Shown here: positions 9,194 to 19,069 of the stretch, piece by piece
Position numbering within the stretch: the first letter of the stretch is position 1
Layout: the number at the start of each line of letters is the position of its first letter
From: an uncultured Candidatus Poseidoniales archaeon
GTDB taxonomy: Archaea; Thermoplasmatota; Poseidoniia; Poseidoniales; Thalassarchaeaceae
Assembly: GCA_902511005.1 (NCBI GenBank)
Contig: CABXDN010000002.1
Location: 117,900 to 181,899 of the forward strand
Direction: 5' to 3'
DNA: 64,000 nucleotides
Notes under the pieces: generated by a model
Seen by the model: only the letters and a program-made list of their open reading frames with translations
Told to the model about the DNA's origin: nothing
Databases searched by the model: none
Program-made: the position numbers and the translations under genes

Positions 9194-10402
9194 TCATCGG
9201 TATTGTAACTCAATTATGAAATGTTTGACCTCAGTGTTGTGAGTTTTCTCATTTTGTATGTCTGCAGTCCAATCGCCCGGCAATTTGCCTCGTATCGTGG
9301 AACCACTAATTACCATCCAAACACAATGGTCATCCGAGTCACAATCTCCTGCATCTCTATTATCTGCTCCAATCGCAGAAGTATTGGCTACTTCATCATC
9401 TGTGTTATTGTAAACATAGATATCAAGTATATTCTCTGAATCGACAGTTATTCCCCCTGCACCATCGTCTTCCTTAGGATAAATTAATTTGATTCTGAGA
9501 TAACGTATCCTATCATCAGTTTCGGTATTATATGATACAGGATACTCCCAAGACATAATTATTGGATCGTTTCCTAAACGACGATCTATTTCAAAATCTG
9601 ACCAAACACCACGATAATTAACATAAACTTTAGTTTGTTCTGAAGAGGTTAGGCCATTGTTATCTACAACAGTCAAACTTACTTCCCATGCACCTCCACT
9701 AATTGCTTCACCGGTAGAGGGTAAATTTTCCCATTCAATTACTTCTCCTGTAGCATCAATATCGTTCTCAAAATCACCATCATTATCTGAATCATAACTG
9801 GTATCTAAATCCCAGTTCCATTCTACAATATATTCTTCAGCATAACAATCTGAATCATCTGGATCACAACCAGCCCATGAATCAGAAGCGTCAAGAGTGA
9901 TTTTTGTCGTAAATTCTACAGACTTGTCACTTATTTCTTTATCTTCTTCACAAACCCAAATTAAAACAAATTGTCCTGCTGGCGCTGACTCTCCATCACA
10001 ATCTTCATCTTTATCCGAACTAATGTCCGCCTGAGGAACTCTCGCATCTGGATCAATAATATTCACAGTTTTCTTAGTTGTAGTCTCCAATGAGCCATCA
10101 CTAACAGTTAATTTTACAGAATATTCACCGTCTTGAACGTAAGAGTGAGTGGTTGTAAGGCCGGATCCGATATTGCCATCACCAAAATTCCAAGTGAAAG
10201 TTAGGGAATCTCCATCAGGATCGCTAGAACCTGCCGCATTGAATGTTATTTCATCTCCTGCCCGAATATTTGAATTAGGGTTCATAGAAAATGTAGAGGA
10301 AGGTGCATTATTCCCACTAAAAGAGTCTAAACAACCTGCTAAAGGTGTACTAATCATCAACAAAACCAACATAAATGCAAGTCCATGAACGCGCGCCATC
10401 AT
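9194..10402 (-). CDS. PKD-domain lipoprotein
   Basis: Signal peptide with lipobox LAGCLDS; PKD motif DPDGDSLTFTWNFGDGNIGSG. Confidence 0.8.
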   Translation of the reverse strand: MMARVHGLAFMLVLLMISTPLAGCLDSFSGNNAPSSTFSMNPNSNIRAGDEITFNAAGSSDPDGDSLTFTWNFGDGNIGSGLTTTHSYVQDGEYSVKLTVSDGSLETTTKKTVNIIDPDARVPQADISSDKDEDCDGESAPAGQFVLIWVCEEDKEISDKSVEFTTKITLDASDSWAGCDPDDSDCYAEEYIVEWNWDLDTSYDSDNDGDFENDIDATGEVIEWENLPSTGEAISGGAWEVSLTVVDNNGLTSSEQTKVYVNYRGVWSDFEIDRRLGNDPIIMSWEYPVSYNTETDDRIRYLRIKLIYPKEDDGAGGITVDSENILDIYVYNNTDDEVANTSAIGADNRDAGDCDSDDHCVWMVISGSTIRGKLPGDWTADIQNEKTHNTEVKHFIIELQYR

Positions 10403-10453
10403 GACTTGCGTGACATCCTTGTTTCATCAAACCTACGGATTCCTGTAATAGTA

Positions 10454-13105
10454 CTAAAAGTCGAATAAAGACTTCTGAGTTGAAGGATTTTTGGCATAAT
10501 CTTTGAGTTGTGATTCGTCAAATTTCAGTGCAGATGTAATGCGGCCAAGCGATTTCGCTAGTCGATTCACATAATATTGAGGATCCGGTTCTGGTGCTTC
10601 ACCACCGATTTCATCAACTAACCATGCTTTGACTTCCATTGGACTTGATTTAGAGTTTGTAATGATATAACCAACTTTCATCCCTGGTGTAAATTGCAGT
10701 CCACGACTAATTCTTTCTTTAGCGGCTCTTACATATGGAAGACTATCAGGATTCGCGTATATCTTATCAAAAACCCACTTGCCAGATTTTTTATCCCAAC
10801 TACCTTTACAACTTCGACTAACTATCAAATCAGAAGTTTCTACATTTCCATGATGAACATCGGTAATTACAGACTTAGCTAAACCTATGGCGCCATCTTC
10901 ATCACCTTCTAGTATTAATTCAAACATCTCAGTCATAGTTTTACTTAGTATAGTGAATGAATCAGTCCTTCTAACTTCGTAGCCTCTTATCAGTAATTCT
11001 TCACGTGGCCATATGACTCTTCCTACGTATCTTTTTTTGGCACCATGAGAAAAAAATGCAGATAGTGCTGTTTCGAACTCTAACTCCGCGCCTTCTTTGG
11101 TAAATTGGTTAGCTAATTGTTTACCAAGTTTGATTGTTTCATCTTTCGCATTTTCCCATGCTAATAATTTCGGCCCTTCAACAGGTTTCTTAGCAGGGGT
11201 ATTTTCTTCGGTGCGAGTACAAACAAATATAGAATCAGTATCCGAATAAACCACATCATAACCATCTTTCTCTAAGTTAGATATTATTTCAGTAATATTA
11301 TACCTAGCCCATTCTGTAATACTAGCACCTAATTTCTCATGTGTGAAACGATAAAAACTGGAAGCGAAAACACCGTAAAATGAATTCATTAGAATTTTTA
11401 CCGCATATTGAAGTTGATCATTTAGAAATGCTTCATCTTCGTCACCTTTCTCAATAGCTTGGGCATATGCTTTCTTATATTTATCACGACTATCCATTAA
11501 TCCTTGAAGTAATAAAGGAACAAGCCCCACTCTATCTTCTTTCGATAAGTAACGTGTTTCAGTAACTGGAGAAATAAAATGACTAGGGTCTTTTTCGCCC
11601 TCTCGAATTAATGTTGTTGAACAGATATTATTAGTAATCATTATTGAAGGGTACATAGATTTGAAATCAAGAACTGCTACCCAATTTTTGGTACCAGGTT
11701 CGACTTCATGGACATAACCACCTGCAATCTGTTCTCTTCTTCCAGTAGCTCTATTTGTTGAGGGAATTGCAACTCCATTTCTATCGGCTAATCTAACGAC
11801 TAACGAATCTATCCACTGACTAGTAGTTCCATTAGATGCTGTTTCTACGGTTGTTGAAGATACAGAGGCCAATGCTTCTTTTCTGGGTATTGATTTTAGT
11901 TTATCTAAAATATCTAATGGCAGTATTGTATCTCTCACGCAATACTCCATAACTTCATCAGGACGATTCGCCCATTCCATATCCATTTGGCTAGCATCAA
12001 CATCTAATTTTTGCTTATCATCTTGATTTGGCCATAATAAATTTGACACGTATTTCAGGGATTCTCTCTGAGGACTCAAAGTTTGTCTTGCCTGCCACCA
12101 GGCATCTAAGGGGATTCGGCCAGAAATATTCCAAACTCTATTTAATCGCCGAGAAGGGAACACTCTGAGTGGTTTTTTCGTTCCTATTTCTGCATTTGTA
12201 AAAGGTAAACGACCCCATCCAAACATAGATGCGCGATCTGATAATGACTTACCGCTATTCTCTTCAGAACGTTCTTGCATCCTAGGGAGATCGAAGTTGT
12301 CGATATTATATCCTGTGATAAAATCAGGATCTTCATCTCTGACTAATCTTGTTAGGCCTTCCATTATTTCTCTTTCTGTACCCTTAAATTCGCTAATTTG
12401 CCTTTTTCCATTTCTGTCGATAACAGCAGCAGCACATAGGATAGTATTATGCTGCACGCTAGTTTCTAAATCATAAGAAAATGTGACAAAAGGCGTGGGG
12501 AACGGTTCTATACGCTGTAAATCTGAAATATCGCAATGCATTATCAAATCAACGGGGTAAAGTCCTGCACCACCTAATTGCTTTATTTTCTGAGCAGCTG
12601 AATCAGAATCAGTTGTTTTTTCGATAAGTTCAGGAGCGCGTTTACCCGCCCAAAGTACTTCACCACTAAATGAAATGTGGGGACCTAAATCACAATCCAT
12701 TAGAAGCCTATGCACTAAGAGAATATCTGAACTTGTCACATCCCAACCTGAAGAAGATAATGCCTTTCTAAGATCGCGAACTTTCATAGTATCTGTTACA
12801 TTGACTTTCCAATGAGGTTTTTCTCGACCTTCATACAACTTATTTCCTAACGCAATCGGTTCTCCTACCACTCTCGAGTCTTTAGATACTGAATTCAAGG
12901 ATAAGCTAGGATTTTGAGAATTAGAATCGGTTCTAGGATCTGAAATTTCTATGTAGGGATTTAATCCATTAACCAATAATAATACAGAATGGCCCGATTT
13001 AGAACGGCACCAGAGTTCTATAGCAGTTTTGCCAACACCACCCGGCCAGGCACGATTCTCTCCCGAGATAATACAAGCTTCTTCCCGCCATTCCAATGTA
13101 CACAC
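10454..13105 (-). CDS. polB: Family B DNA polymerase
   Basis: FSYDLET exonuclease motif, DFKSMYPSIM, YSDTDSIF; C-terminal QKSLFDF PIP-like motif. Confidence 0.96.
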   Translation of the reverse strand: MCTLEWREEACIISGENRAWPGGVGKTAIELWCRSKSGHSVLLLVNGLNPYIEISDPRTDSNSQNPSLSLNSVSKDSRVVGEPIALGNKLYEGREKPHWKVNVTDTMKVRDLRKALSSSGWDVTSSDILLVHRLLMDCDLGPHISFSGEVLWAGKRAPELIEKTTDSDSAAQKIKQLGGAGLYPVDLIMHCDISDLQRIEPFPTPFVTFSYDLETSVQHNTILCAAAVIDRNGKRQISEFKGTEREIMEGLTRLVRDEDPDFITGYNIDNFDLPRMQERSEENSGKSLSDRASMFGWGRLPFTNAEIGTKKPLRVFPSRRLNRVWNISGRIPLDAWWQARQTLSPQRESLKYVSNLLWPNQDDKQKLDVDASQMDMEWANRPDEVMEYCVRDTILPLDILDKLKSIPRKEALASVSSTTVETASNGTTSQWIDSLVVRLADRNGVAIPSTNRATGRREQIAGGYVHEVEPGTKNWVAVLDFKSMYPSIMITNNICSTTLIREGEKDPSHFISPVTETRYLSKEDRVGLVPLLLQGLMDSRDKYKKAYAQAIEKGDEDEAFLNDQLQYAVKILMNSFYGVFASSFYRFTHEKLGASITEWARYNITEIISNLEKDGYDVVYSDTDSIFVCTRTEENTPAKKPVEGPKLLAWENAKDETIKLGKQLANQFTKEGAELEFETALSAFFSHGAKKRYVGRVIWPREELLIRGYEVRRTDSFTILSKTMTEMFELILEGDEDGAIGLAKSVITDVHHGNVETSDLIVSRSCKGSWDKKSGKWVFDKIYANPDSLPYVRAAKERISRGLQFTPGMKVGYIITNSKSSPMEVKAWLVDEIGGEAPEPDPQYYVNRLAKSLGRITSALKFDESQLKDYAKNPSTQKSLFDF

Positions 13106-13207
13106 CGCAGCCTATCATTAGTGCGTAAGTATCAGTACTTGTGAAGTTCTCCTAGTGCTATTTTGAGTTTGATTGAGCACAACCGTTGAAAGCCGTCCCC
13201 TCTCCCT

Positions 13208-14257
13208 ATGCATTTGATAGAGGCCTTTACGATGTTAGATGATTCAAAGCCAAGTATTGATTGGGATAGTCTAACATTTAGTTTTACAGAAACCGATAAG
13301 ATGTTTATTGCTAACTGTAAACAAGGCGAGGAATGGCAAAATGGAATTATGCAGGACTATCAAGACTTGAAAATTTCTCCCGCGGCAGGAGTGATAAATT
13401 ACGGCCAAGGATTATTTGAAGGCATGAAAGCAAGACGGGCAGAAGATGGGAGAGTTCTTTTGTTTAGACCAGAATTTAATGCTCGAAGATCGGCTGAAGG
13501 TTGCAGAAGATTAGGGATGCCTCCAGTATCTGAAGAAATGTTCCTAAATGCTGTAAGAAAAGTTGTTCATGAAAATATTAGATGGTTGCCGCCTACAGGA
13601 AGAGGAGAGTTATACATACGTCCTTTGATTTTCGGTAGCGGTCCAATTTTGGGTGTTGCTCCAGCGCCAGAGTTTACTTTCTTAATTTACGCCGTACCTG
13701 TAGGACCATACTTCAAGGGAGGTATGAATCCTATCTCATTGAAAGTATCTGATGAATACCATAGAGCTGCCCCTGGAGGCTCAGGTGGAGTGAAGGCAAT
13801 TGGAAACTATGCCCCTGGAATGATGCCTTCTAAGAATGCAAAAGCACAAGGTTATGCTGAAATTATTTATCTCGATGCTGTAAATCACAAATATGTTGAA
13901 GAAGTAGGTGCTGCGAATTTCTTCTGCATTAAGAATAAAGTAATATATACACCTGAACTTACAGGAACAATTCTCCCAGGAATTACTAGAATGTCTACAA
14001 TTGAATTAGCTAGATCATTAGGATATGAAGTAAAAGAAACAAAGGTAGATATTGAATTTGCAATGACTGCTGATGAGGCTTTTTGTGCTGGAACTGCTGC
14101 AGTTATCTCCCCTATTGGCTCAATAGAGCACAGTGGTAAAATTGCAAATTATTCGGATGGAGGTATTGGAAAGATAACTCAGGAACTTTATGTGGCTTTA
14201 ACCGATATTATGAATGGTCGTGTTGAAGATAAATTTGGATGGACTCCAGAGCTTTGA
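13208..14257 (+). CDS. ilvE: Branched-chain amino acid aminotransferase (class IV)
   Basis: YGQGLFEGMKARR, EEVGAANFFCI, LPGITR motifs. Confidence 0.93.
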   Translation: MHLIEAFTMLDDSKPSIDWDSLTFSFTETDKMFIANCKQGEEWQNGIMQDYQDLKISPAAGVINYGQGLFEGMKARRAEDGRVLLFRPEFNARRSAEGCRRLGMPPVSEEMFLNAVRKVVHENIRWLPPTGRGELYIRPLIFGSGPILGVAPAPEFTFLIYAVPVGPYFKGGMNPISLKVSDEYHRAAPGGSGGVKAIGNYAPGMMPSKNAKAQGYAEIIYLDAVNHKYVEEVGAANFFCIKNKVIYTPELTGTILPGITRMSTIELARSLGYEVKETKVDIEFAMTADEAFCAGTAAVISPIGSIEHSGKIANYSDGGIGKITQELYVALTDIMNGRVEDKFGWTPEL

Positions 14258-14710
14258 TCATTTACGACCAAATTTCTTCTTTCTTTGCCCGCCAGTATTT
14301 CCTTTGAACGATTTACGCTGATTTCTAATTTGCTTATCTCCCTTCTTCTGAGATTTTTTATTTGTCGATTCATTGGCTTTTGCTTCTTTAAATTGACGAC
14401 GAAGCCGTAACCCAATAGATTGCATTACTCCTTCTTTTGATTCCGCTCTAGTTACAGAGATTGCTTCTTGAGTAGAAAGAATTAATCTCCCTTCTTTAGA
14501 ATGAGGACGAGAAGGGTGACTGGCTTCTAAATCTCTCTTCATTTTAGAAAGTCCTGCATCACGAGCAGCCCAAACTAAAGCATCTAAACTTGGATTTGGA
14601 ATAGACGCTTCTTTAGGAACTCTTCTTCCTTCGGAACGAGATAATTTGGAGTCGAAATATCGAGTCCAAAGAGTCATCTTTGACTTGTCCGCTGTCATGC
14701 TATCGCTCAC
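14258..14710 (-). CDS. srp19: Signal recognition particle SRP19 subunit (likely starts at the internal ATG, MTADKSK)
   Basis: LWTRYFDSKLSRSEGRRVPKEASIPNP matches SRP19 signature; basic C-terminus. Confidence 0.8.
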   Translation of the reverse strand: MSDSMTADKSKMTLWTRYFDSKLSRSEGRRVPKEASIPNPSLDALVWAARDAGLSKMKRDLEASHPSRPHSKEGRLILSTQEAISVTRAESKEGVMQSIGLRLRRQFKEAKANESTNKKSQKKGDKQIRNQRKSFKGNTGGQRKKKFGRK

Positions 14711-14747
14711 TCCGCGTTATTTGACTAACTTGAGGGCTTCGACTGAA

Positions 14748-15140
14748 TCATTCTTCGATAAGAACGCCAGAAACTACTCCGTCCATGCCTGGTCTACTAG
14801 TTACTTTGACTTTGCCTAGATCGGTTTGAATGATTGCGCCTTTAGTAACTATGTTACGACGTACAAAGTTAAGATTTGCACTGTTTTCAATAACGTTTGA
14901 TATTGTAGAACGAGTAGTCTTACCATCCTTTGAGTGGACGTTTACTGTGTGAGCAGAAGTAACTCTAACGGTCTGTGAACCTGCGTTCTTTCGGTATTTC
15001 TTAGAAGCGTCTTCACTGCCTACAAAAGCGTATTGAGTTTCGCTAGAAATCTCTGTTCGGCGCTTGCCTCGATAACGGTTTGGTCGCTTCAAGCGTCCGC
15101 CTGTCGCCTTGCGTCGAGAGATACCATGCCACTTTGCCAT
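14748..15140 (-). CDS. rps8e: Ribosomal protein S8e
   Basis: WHGISRRKATGGRLKRPNRYRGKRRTEI; RNIVTKGAIIQTDLGKVKVTSRPGMDGVVSGVL. Confidence 0.95.
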   Translation of the reverse strand: MAKWHGISRRKATGGRLKRPNRYRGKRRTEISSETQYAFVGSEDASKKYRKNAGSQTVRVTSAHTVNVHSKDGKTTRSTISNVIENSANLNFVRRNIVTKGAIIQTDLGKVKVTSRPGMDGVVSGVLIEE

Positions 15141-15145
15141 GCAAG

Positions 15146-15171
15146 TCGCCGACTTGCCACCCTTATTTCAA
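15146..15171 (-). promoter_or_regulatory. Promoter motif TTGAAATA-N9-AGTCGGCGA upstream of S8e
   Basis: Direct sequence; ATG begins 5 nt downstream. Confidence 0.6.
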
Positions 15172-15265
15172 TAGATTGGAATAAACAATGAAAATAAAAT
15201 TAGTATATTCCATTCAAAATAACTATTCAGATAGTTTATTTTCTGATAGTTTATCTTAAGTATAT

Positions 15266-15799
15266 TTGATAGATGATATCCTCTCAGAACTAACCGTGAG
15301 TGAGAAGAGACTTCGTCGTCGAACACCTGTTAGATTGAAACAAATACGTAATGAAATCCAAGAAATATCTGAGCGAATAGATGTAAAATTAGACCTATCA
15401 GGTTCTTTCTTAGAGAGAGGCCATTTCCAAGAAAGAGACCTCATACTTGTTGATAAAATACCTCTTGCAATGCAAATACAAACTGACTCCGGAAAATTAT
15501 GGTATCCAACTATCAGAGGCATCTTATCTTGGGGCGCTGAAACAAACTCAGCTTCCGTAGATCATGGCGCTATTCCTTTCTTGATGAATGGAGCAGATTG
15601 TATGGGTGCAGGGGTTCACGATGCTGATTCTCAAATCCAACCTGGCGACTTAATGTGGATTAAAGATCAACAACATGGTAAGCCTCTAGCAATAGGAATG
15701 GCAATTGTAAGTGGTACTGAGATGGCAGAAATGACGAAAGGTAAAGCAATTACAACTATTCATTGGGTTGGAGATGAACTGTGGGAACTAGAAACATGA
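15266..15799 (+). CDS. PUA-domain RNA-binding protein (MCT-1/Tma20-like)
   Basis: C-terminal PUA pattern VDHGAIPFLMNGADCMGAGVHDADSQIQPGDLMWI. Confidence 0.75.
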   Translation: MIDDILSELTVSEKRLRRRTPVRLKQIRNEIQEISERIDVKLDLSGSFLERGHFQERDLILVDKIPLAMQIQTDSGKLWYPTIRGILSWGAETNSASVDHGAIPFLMNGADCMGAGVHDADSQIQPGDLMWIKDQQHGKPLAIGMAIVSGTEMAEMTKGKAITTIHWVGDELWELET

Positions 15800-15814
15800 A
15801 TCAATAGGATTCAT

Positions 15815-16390
15815 TTGTGTGAATCTCTTGGAACTGTTGTGCACAAACTTATCGCAGTTGCTATTGTTATGATTTTAGCATTCAATGTTACTGCCTCTGA
15901 ACAAGGAGGATTTAACGAAGAAACTCCCGTAGAAGGAACTGATATTGCCTCCATTGACTATCATCATCAGGCATCCGCTGGAGAACTGTTTGGTATTAAT
16001 GTAGAATTAACAAAAAATGCTCAAAATAATACTACTAATATAAATTGGGTCACTCAAATATGTATTAACTCAGGAATCTGCTACCCACCAGAAACTAACC
16101 CTCTAGAATATAGAGAAAATGGGATGTGGAACGGATCAATTACCCCTGGAGATCATGTGACCTATGTTAATTGGAGAATTGACTTAATAGACTCTAATGA
16201 AAATGTAACAAAGGTCCCTGAAAATGGATTCGGATGGAAAGTGTGGTCTGATTGTTGGTATGATGGAAGCGACTGGGGGGGAAATGATAGTTCATGTCAA
16301 GAAGATAATGATGACAACGTCCCTGGTTTCATTACACCACTAACTCTGGCAGCAATAGGGACAGCAGGTTTGATGGCTCGACGCGACTGA
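15815..16390 (+). CDS. Secreted protein with PGF-CTERM-like sorting tail (start may be GTG at 15842)
   Basis: N-terminal hydrophobic signal; C-terminal VPGFITPLTLAAIGTAGLMARRD (PGF + TM + basic end). Confidence 0.7.
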   Translation: MCESLGTVVHKLIAVAIVMILAFNVTASEQGGFNEETPVEGTDIASIDYHHQASAGELFGINVELTKNAQNNTTNINWVTQICINSGICYPPETNPLEYRENGMWNGSITPGDHVTYVNWRIDLIDSNENVTKVPENGFGWKVWSDCWYDGSDWGGNDSSCQEDNDDNVPGFITPLTLAAIGTAGLMARRD

Positions 16391-16398
16391 GCGTATTC

Positions 16399-17079
16399 AT
16401 GACCGATGCTGCTGAGGAGTCAGGATTTATTGATTTAGAGTTTGATGAACTATCAAAAGAAGATATGAATACACGGGCTTTAAATTTTTTTAATTTAATG
16501 AATAAAAGAAGGACTACAAGGCATTTTTCTGATAAAAATGTGCCACGGGAACTTATAGAGTATGCCATAAAAACAGCAGGGACATCCCCCTCTGGAGCTC
16601 ACTTACAACCATGGACTTTTGTTGCTATATCAAATAATGATTTGAAAAAGAAGATACGGGAAGCTGCAGAAGAAGAAGAGAGAAAAACATATTCTGAAAG
16701 AATGCCAGAATCATGGGCAGAATTATTACGTCCTTTGGGTACTGATTATGTTAAAGAACACATAACAGATGCTCCATGGATTATTGTAATCTTCAGACAA
16801 ACGAAAAGAATTAGAAAAAATGGTGAAATTGGTCCGACATATTATTCTCAAGAATCTTGTGGTATTGCGACCGGTCTCTTTATCGCAGCAATACAAAATA
16901 TGGGACTTACGACTTTAACTCATACGCCTTCTCCAATGAAATTTTTGAGAGAGTTATTAGGGCGTCCAGAACATGAACATGCAATGCTCTTAATGCCTGT
17001 CGGTTATCCGGCTAGTGATGCTAAAGTTCCAGATTTAGATAGGAAAGATATTGATGAAATTTCAGAATGGTTTGATTAA
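16399..17079 (+). CDS. Nitroreductase-superfamily flavoprotein, iodotyrosine deiodinase (IYD)-like
   Basis: RRTTRHFS, GTSPSGAHLQPWTF, E-RKT-Y-x20-K triad, PVGYPASDAKVPDLDRK. Confidence 0.85.
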   Translation: MTDAAEESGFIDLEFDELSKEDMNTRALNFFNLMNKRRTTRHFSDKNVPRELIEYAIKTAGTSPSGAHLQPWTFVAISNNDLKKKIREAAEEEERKTYSERMPESWAELLRPLGTDYVKEHITDAPWIIVIFRQTKRIRKNGEIGPTYYSQESCGIATGLFIAAIQNMGLTTLTHTPSPMKFLRELLGRPEHEHAMLLMPVGYPASDAKVPDLDRKDIDEISEWFD

Positions 17080-17084
17080 GGAAT

Positions 17085-18038
17085 TCACTCATTTGTAGAA
17101 GGTGTAAAGAAAATTAAAGCGACTCCTGAGCCAATAATTAGAAGACCTCCTATGATGATTTTAGTACTCAACACTTCATCAAATAATATTATTCCATATA
17201 TTGTTGCAATTATCACAGTAAGATATGAAAATGCACTAACCCAAGCGGCATTTGCCTGATGGTATGCCATTGTTATTCCGACTTGACCGCCTCCTGCCCC
17301 TACTCCAATTCCTACTAATGCTGCAGTCATTTCCCAAGTAAGACTAGATAATTCAGGTGCTGCTTGGAAAACTGAACCTAATACAGAAAATGCTGCAAAC
17401 CAAAATACAACTGTTGAGGGAGAATCTGTCTTTCTTAAATCACGAACAAAAATATATGCTAAACCTGCAAAGAAACCAGATCCTAGAGCCAATAATGCAT
17501 TAGGATCTATACTATCTAAATCGGGGGAAACAATTAATATAATTCCAAAAAATGCCGTAATTAATGAAATTAGTACTGAAGTAGATACTTTTTCACGGAT
17601 TATGCTTCCTGATAAAAGTGCTACAAATAAAGGAGCAGTATACTGTAGTGTTACTGCTTGACCGATTGGAATTAAAGACAGAGCTGAGAAATATAGTATC
17701 ATAGCAATTAATCCAACTAAACATCGCAGAAACATCTTTCTTGGATCATTCATTTTGAGACTGATTCCCTGAAATCTAGCAAATATTGCAACGGCTAAAG
17801 CAATAACTAGAGAACGAATAAAAATTATCATCCAAACATCAGCATTTATCGAAGTCCATTTGACAAGTGCATTCATAGTTCCAAAGCAAATACTCCCAAA
17901 TATCATCCAAAGAACTGCGACTTTAGGTGAATCAACAGGGTTCTTTGATTCTAATGTAACATAAGATGAAAGATCTGGGCCATCTTTTGCCAGTTCAGAT
18001 ATAGATTCAAGCCCTCGGCCAAGTCCTTTAGATGACAT
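17085..18038 (-). CDS. EamA/DMT-family transporter
   Basis: Ten hydrophobic segments, EamA-type repeats (MYFSALSLIPIGQAVTLQYTAPLFVALLSG). Confidence 0.85.
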   Translation of the reverse strand: MSSKGLGRGLESISELAKDGPDLSSYVTLESKNPVDSPKVAVLWMIFGSICFGTMNALVKWTSINADVWMIIFIRSLVIALAVAIFARFQGISLKMNDPRKMFLRCLVGLIAMILYFSALSLIPIGQAVTLQYTAPLFVALLSGSIIREKVSTSVLISLITAFFGIILIVSPDLDSIDPNALLALGSGFFAGLAYIFVRDLRKTDSPSTVVFWFAAFSVLGSVFQAAPELSSLTWEMTAALVGIGVGAGGGQVGITMAYHQANAAWVSAFSYLTVIIATIYGIILFDEVLSTKIIIGGLLIIGSGVALIFFTPSTNE

Positions 18039-19052
18039 CTAAATAAGACTCCATCGTTTTTCTAGAACACTTGAAACACCCTGATAATCTTGACCACCAT
18101 TACTATTTGGATCATGAAGATGAATAGGGACGCCATGACTAGGGGCCTCGGCTAATTTGATATTTCTACGAATAGCGGGATGAATGACAAATTCTGGTAA
18201 ATGATCTAAAATTTCTGAGGCTACCTGCTGATTTAGAAGGGTACTTGCATGCATTGTCAACAATACACCATCAACTCCTAATTGAGGATTGAGAAGATTT
18301 CTAACTTCCCTTAGAGTTCCTGCTAACATTGCTAATCCCTCTAGAGCAAAGTATTCTGTTTGAACTGGTATCAATACACCATCACTAGCCACTAATGCGT
18401 TGATTGTCACTAAACCTAAAGATGGAGGAGTGTCAATTATCACAATATCATAATGTGGCAATAATGGCTGTAAAGCTTCAGTCAATCTTCTTTCTCTACC
18501 TAACTGACGCAACATTTCTTGCTCTAGACCTACTAAACTTCTATCACCGACAATCATATGTAACCCTTCTACTGCTGTAGCATGACGTGCTGTAACTGCT
18601 GTTTCAGGAGATAATATCAGATCTCTAGTTGTGTGTTGGACCTTACTTTTGTCAACTCCTAAACCAGTAGCACAATTGCCCTGAGAATCGGCATCAACTA
18701 CCAATACTCGATGACCACGTAAAGCAAGTTGAGATGCGATATTAATTACAGTAGTTGTTTTTCCAACACCTCCTTTCTGATTAATTACAGTAACCACTCT
18801 AGCACGCCCACTGGGAGTTGGAGATGGAAATGGTAAGTCTAATGGTTTACTCGTTCTTTGAGTCGGAAGAGGATTTAATTCATCAATAGAAGTTTGAATA
18901 TCTTCTTCCTCAGTAAATTCTGCATCAATTATCAATGGGACATTTTCAACTTCAGGAAGTCGAGTGCCTTCATCTTCGATGGACATACAAGCGCCTTCGG
19001 CGCTTAGAAGGGAGTTGAATGTGCCGCTAGAATCAGAGGTAAATCTATTCAA
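18039..19052 (-). CDS. ParA/Soj-family ATPase (start probably ATG at 18986, MSIEDEG)
   Basis: INQKGGVGKTTTVINIA deviant Walker A; DADSQGNCATGLG; IDTPPSLG. Confidence 0.92.
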   Translation of the reverse strand: MNRFTSDSSGTFNSLLSAEGACMSIEDEGTRLPEVENVPLIIDAEFTEEEDIQTSIDELNPLPTQRTSKPLDLPFPSPTPSGRARVVTVINQKGGVGKTTTVINIASQLALRGHRVLVVDADSQGNCATGLGVDKSKVQHTTRDLILSPETAVTARHATAVEGLHMIVGDRSLVGLEQEMLRQLGRERRLTEALQPLLPHYDIVIIDTPPSLGLVTINALVASDGVLIPVQTEYFALEGLAMLAGTLREVRNLLNPQLGVDGVLLTMHASTLLNQQVASEILDHLPEFVIHPAIRRNIKLAEAPSHGVPIHLHDPNSNGGQDYQGVSSVLEKRWSLI

Positions 19053-19069
19053 TTCAATGGTCGGTCAGA

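Noticed and set aside
13124-13137. Short dyad AAGTA-TCAG-TACTT in the polB/ilvE divergent region
   Set aside because: Only a 5-bp AT-rich stem; expected by chance in this composition.
18039-19052. ParA gene as evidence of an integrated plasmid
   Set aside because: No ParB, replication initiator or integration boundary nearby; neighbours are ordinary chromosomal genes.
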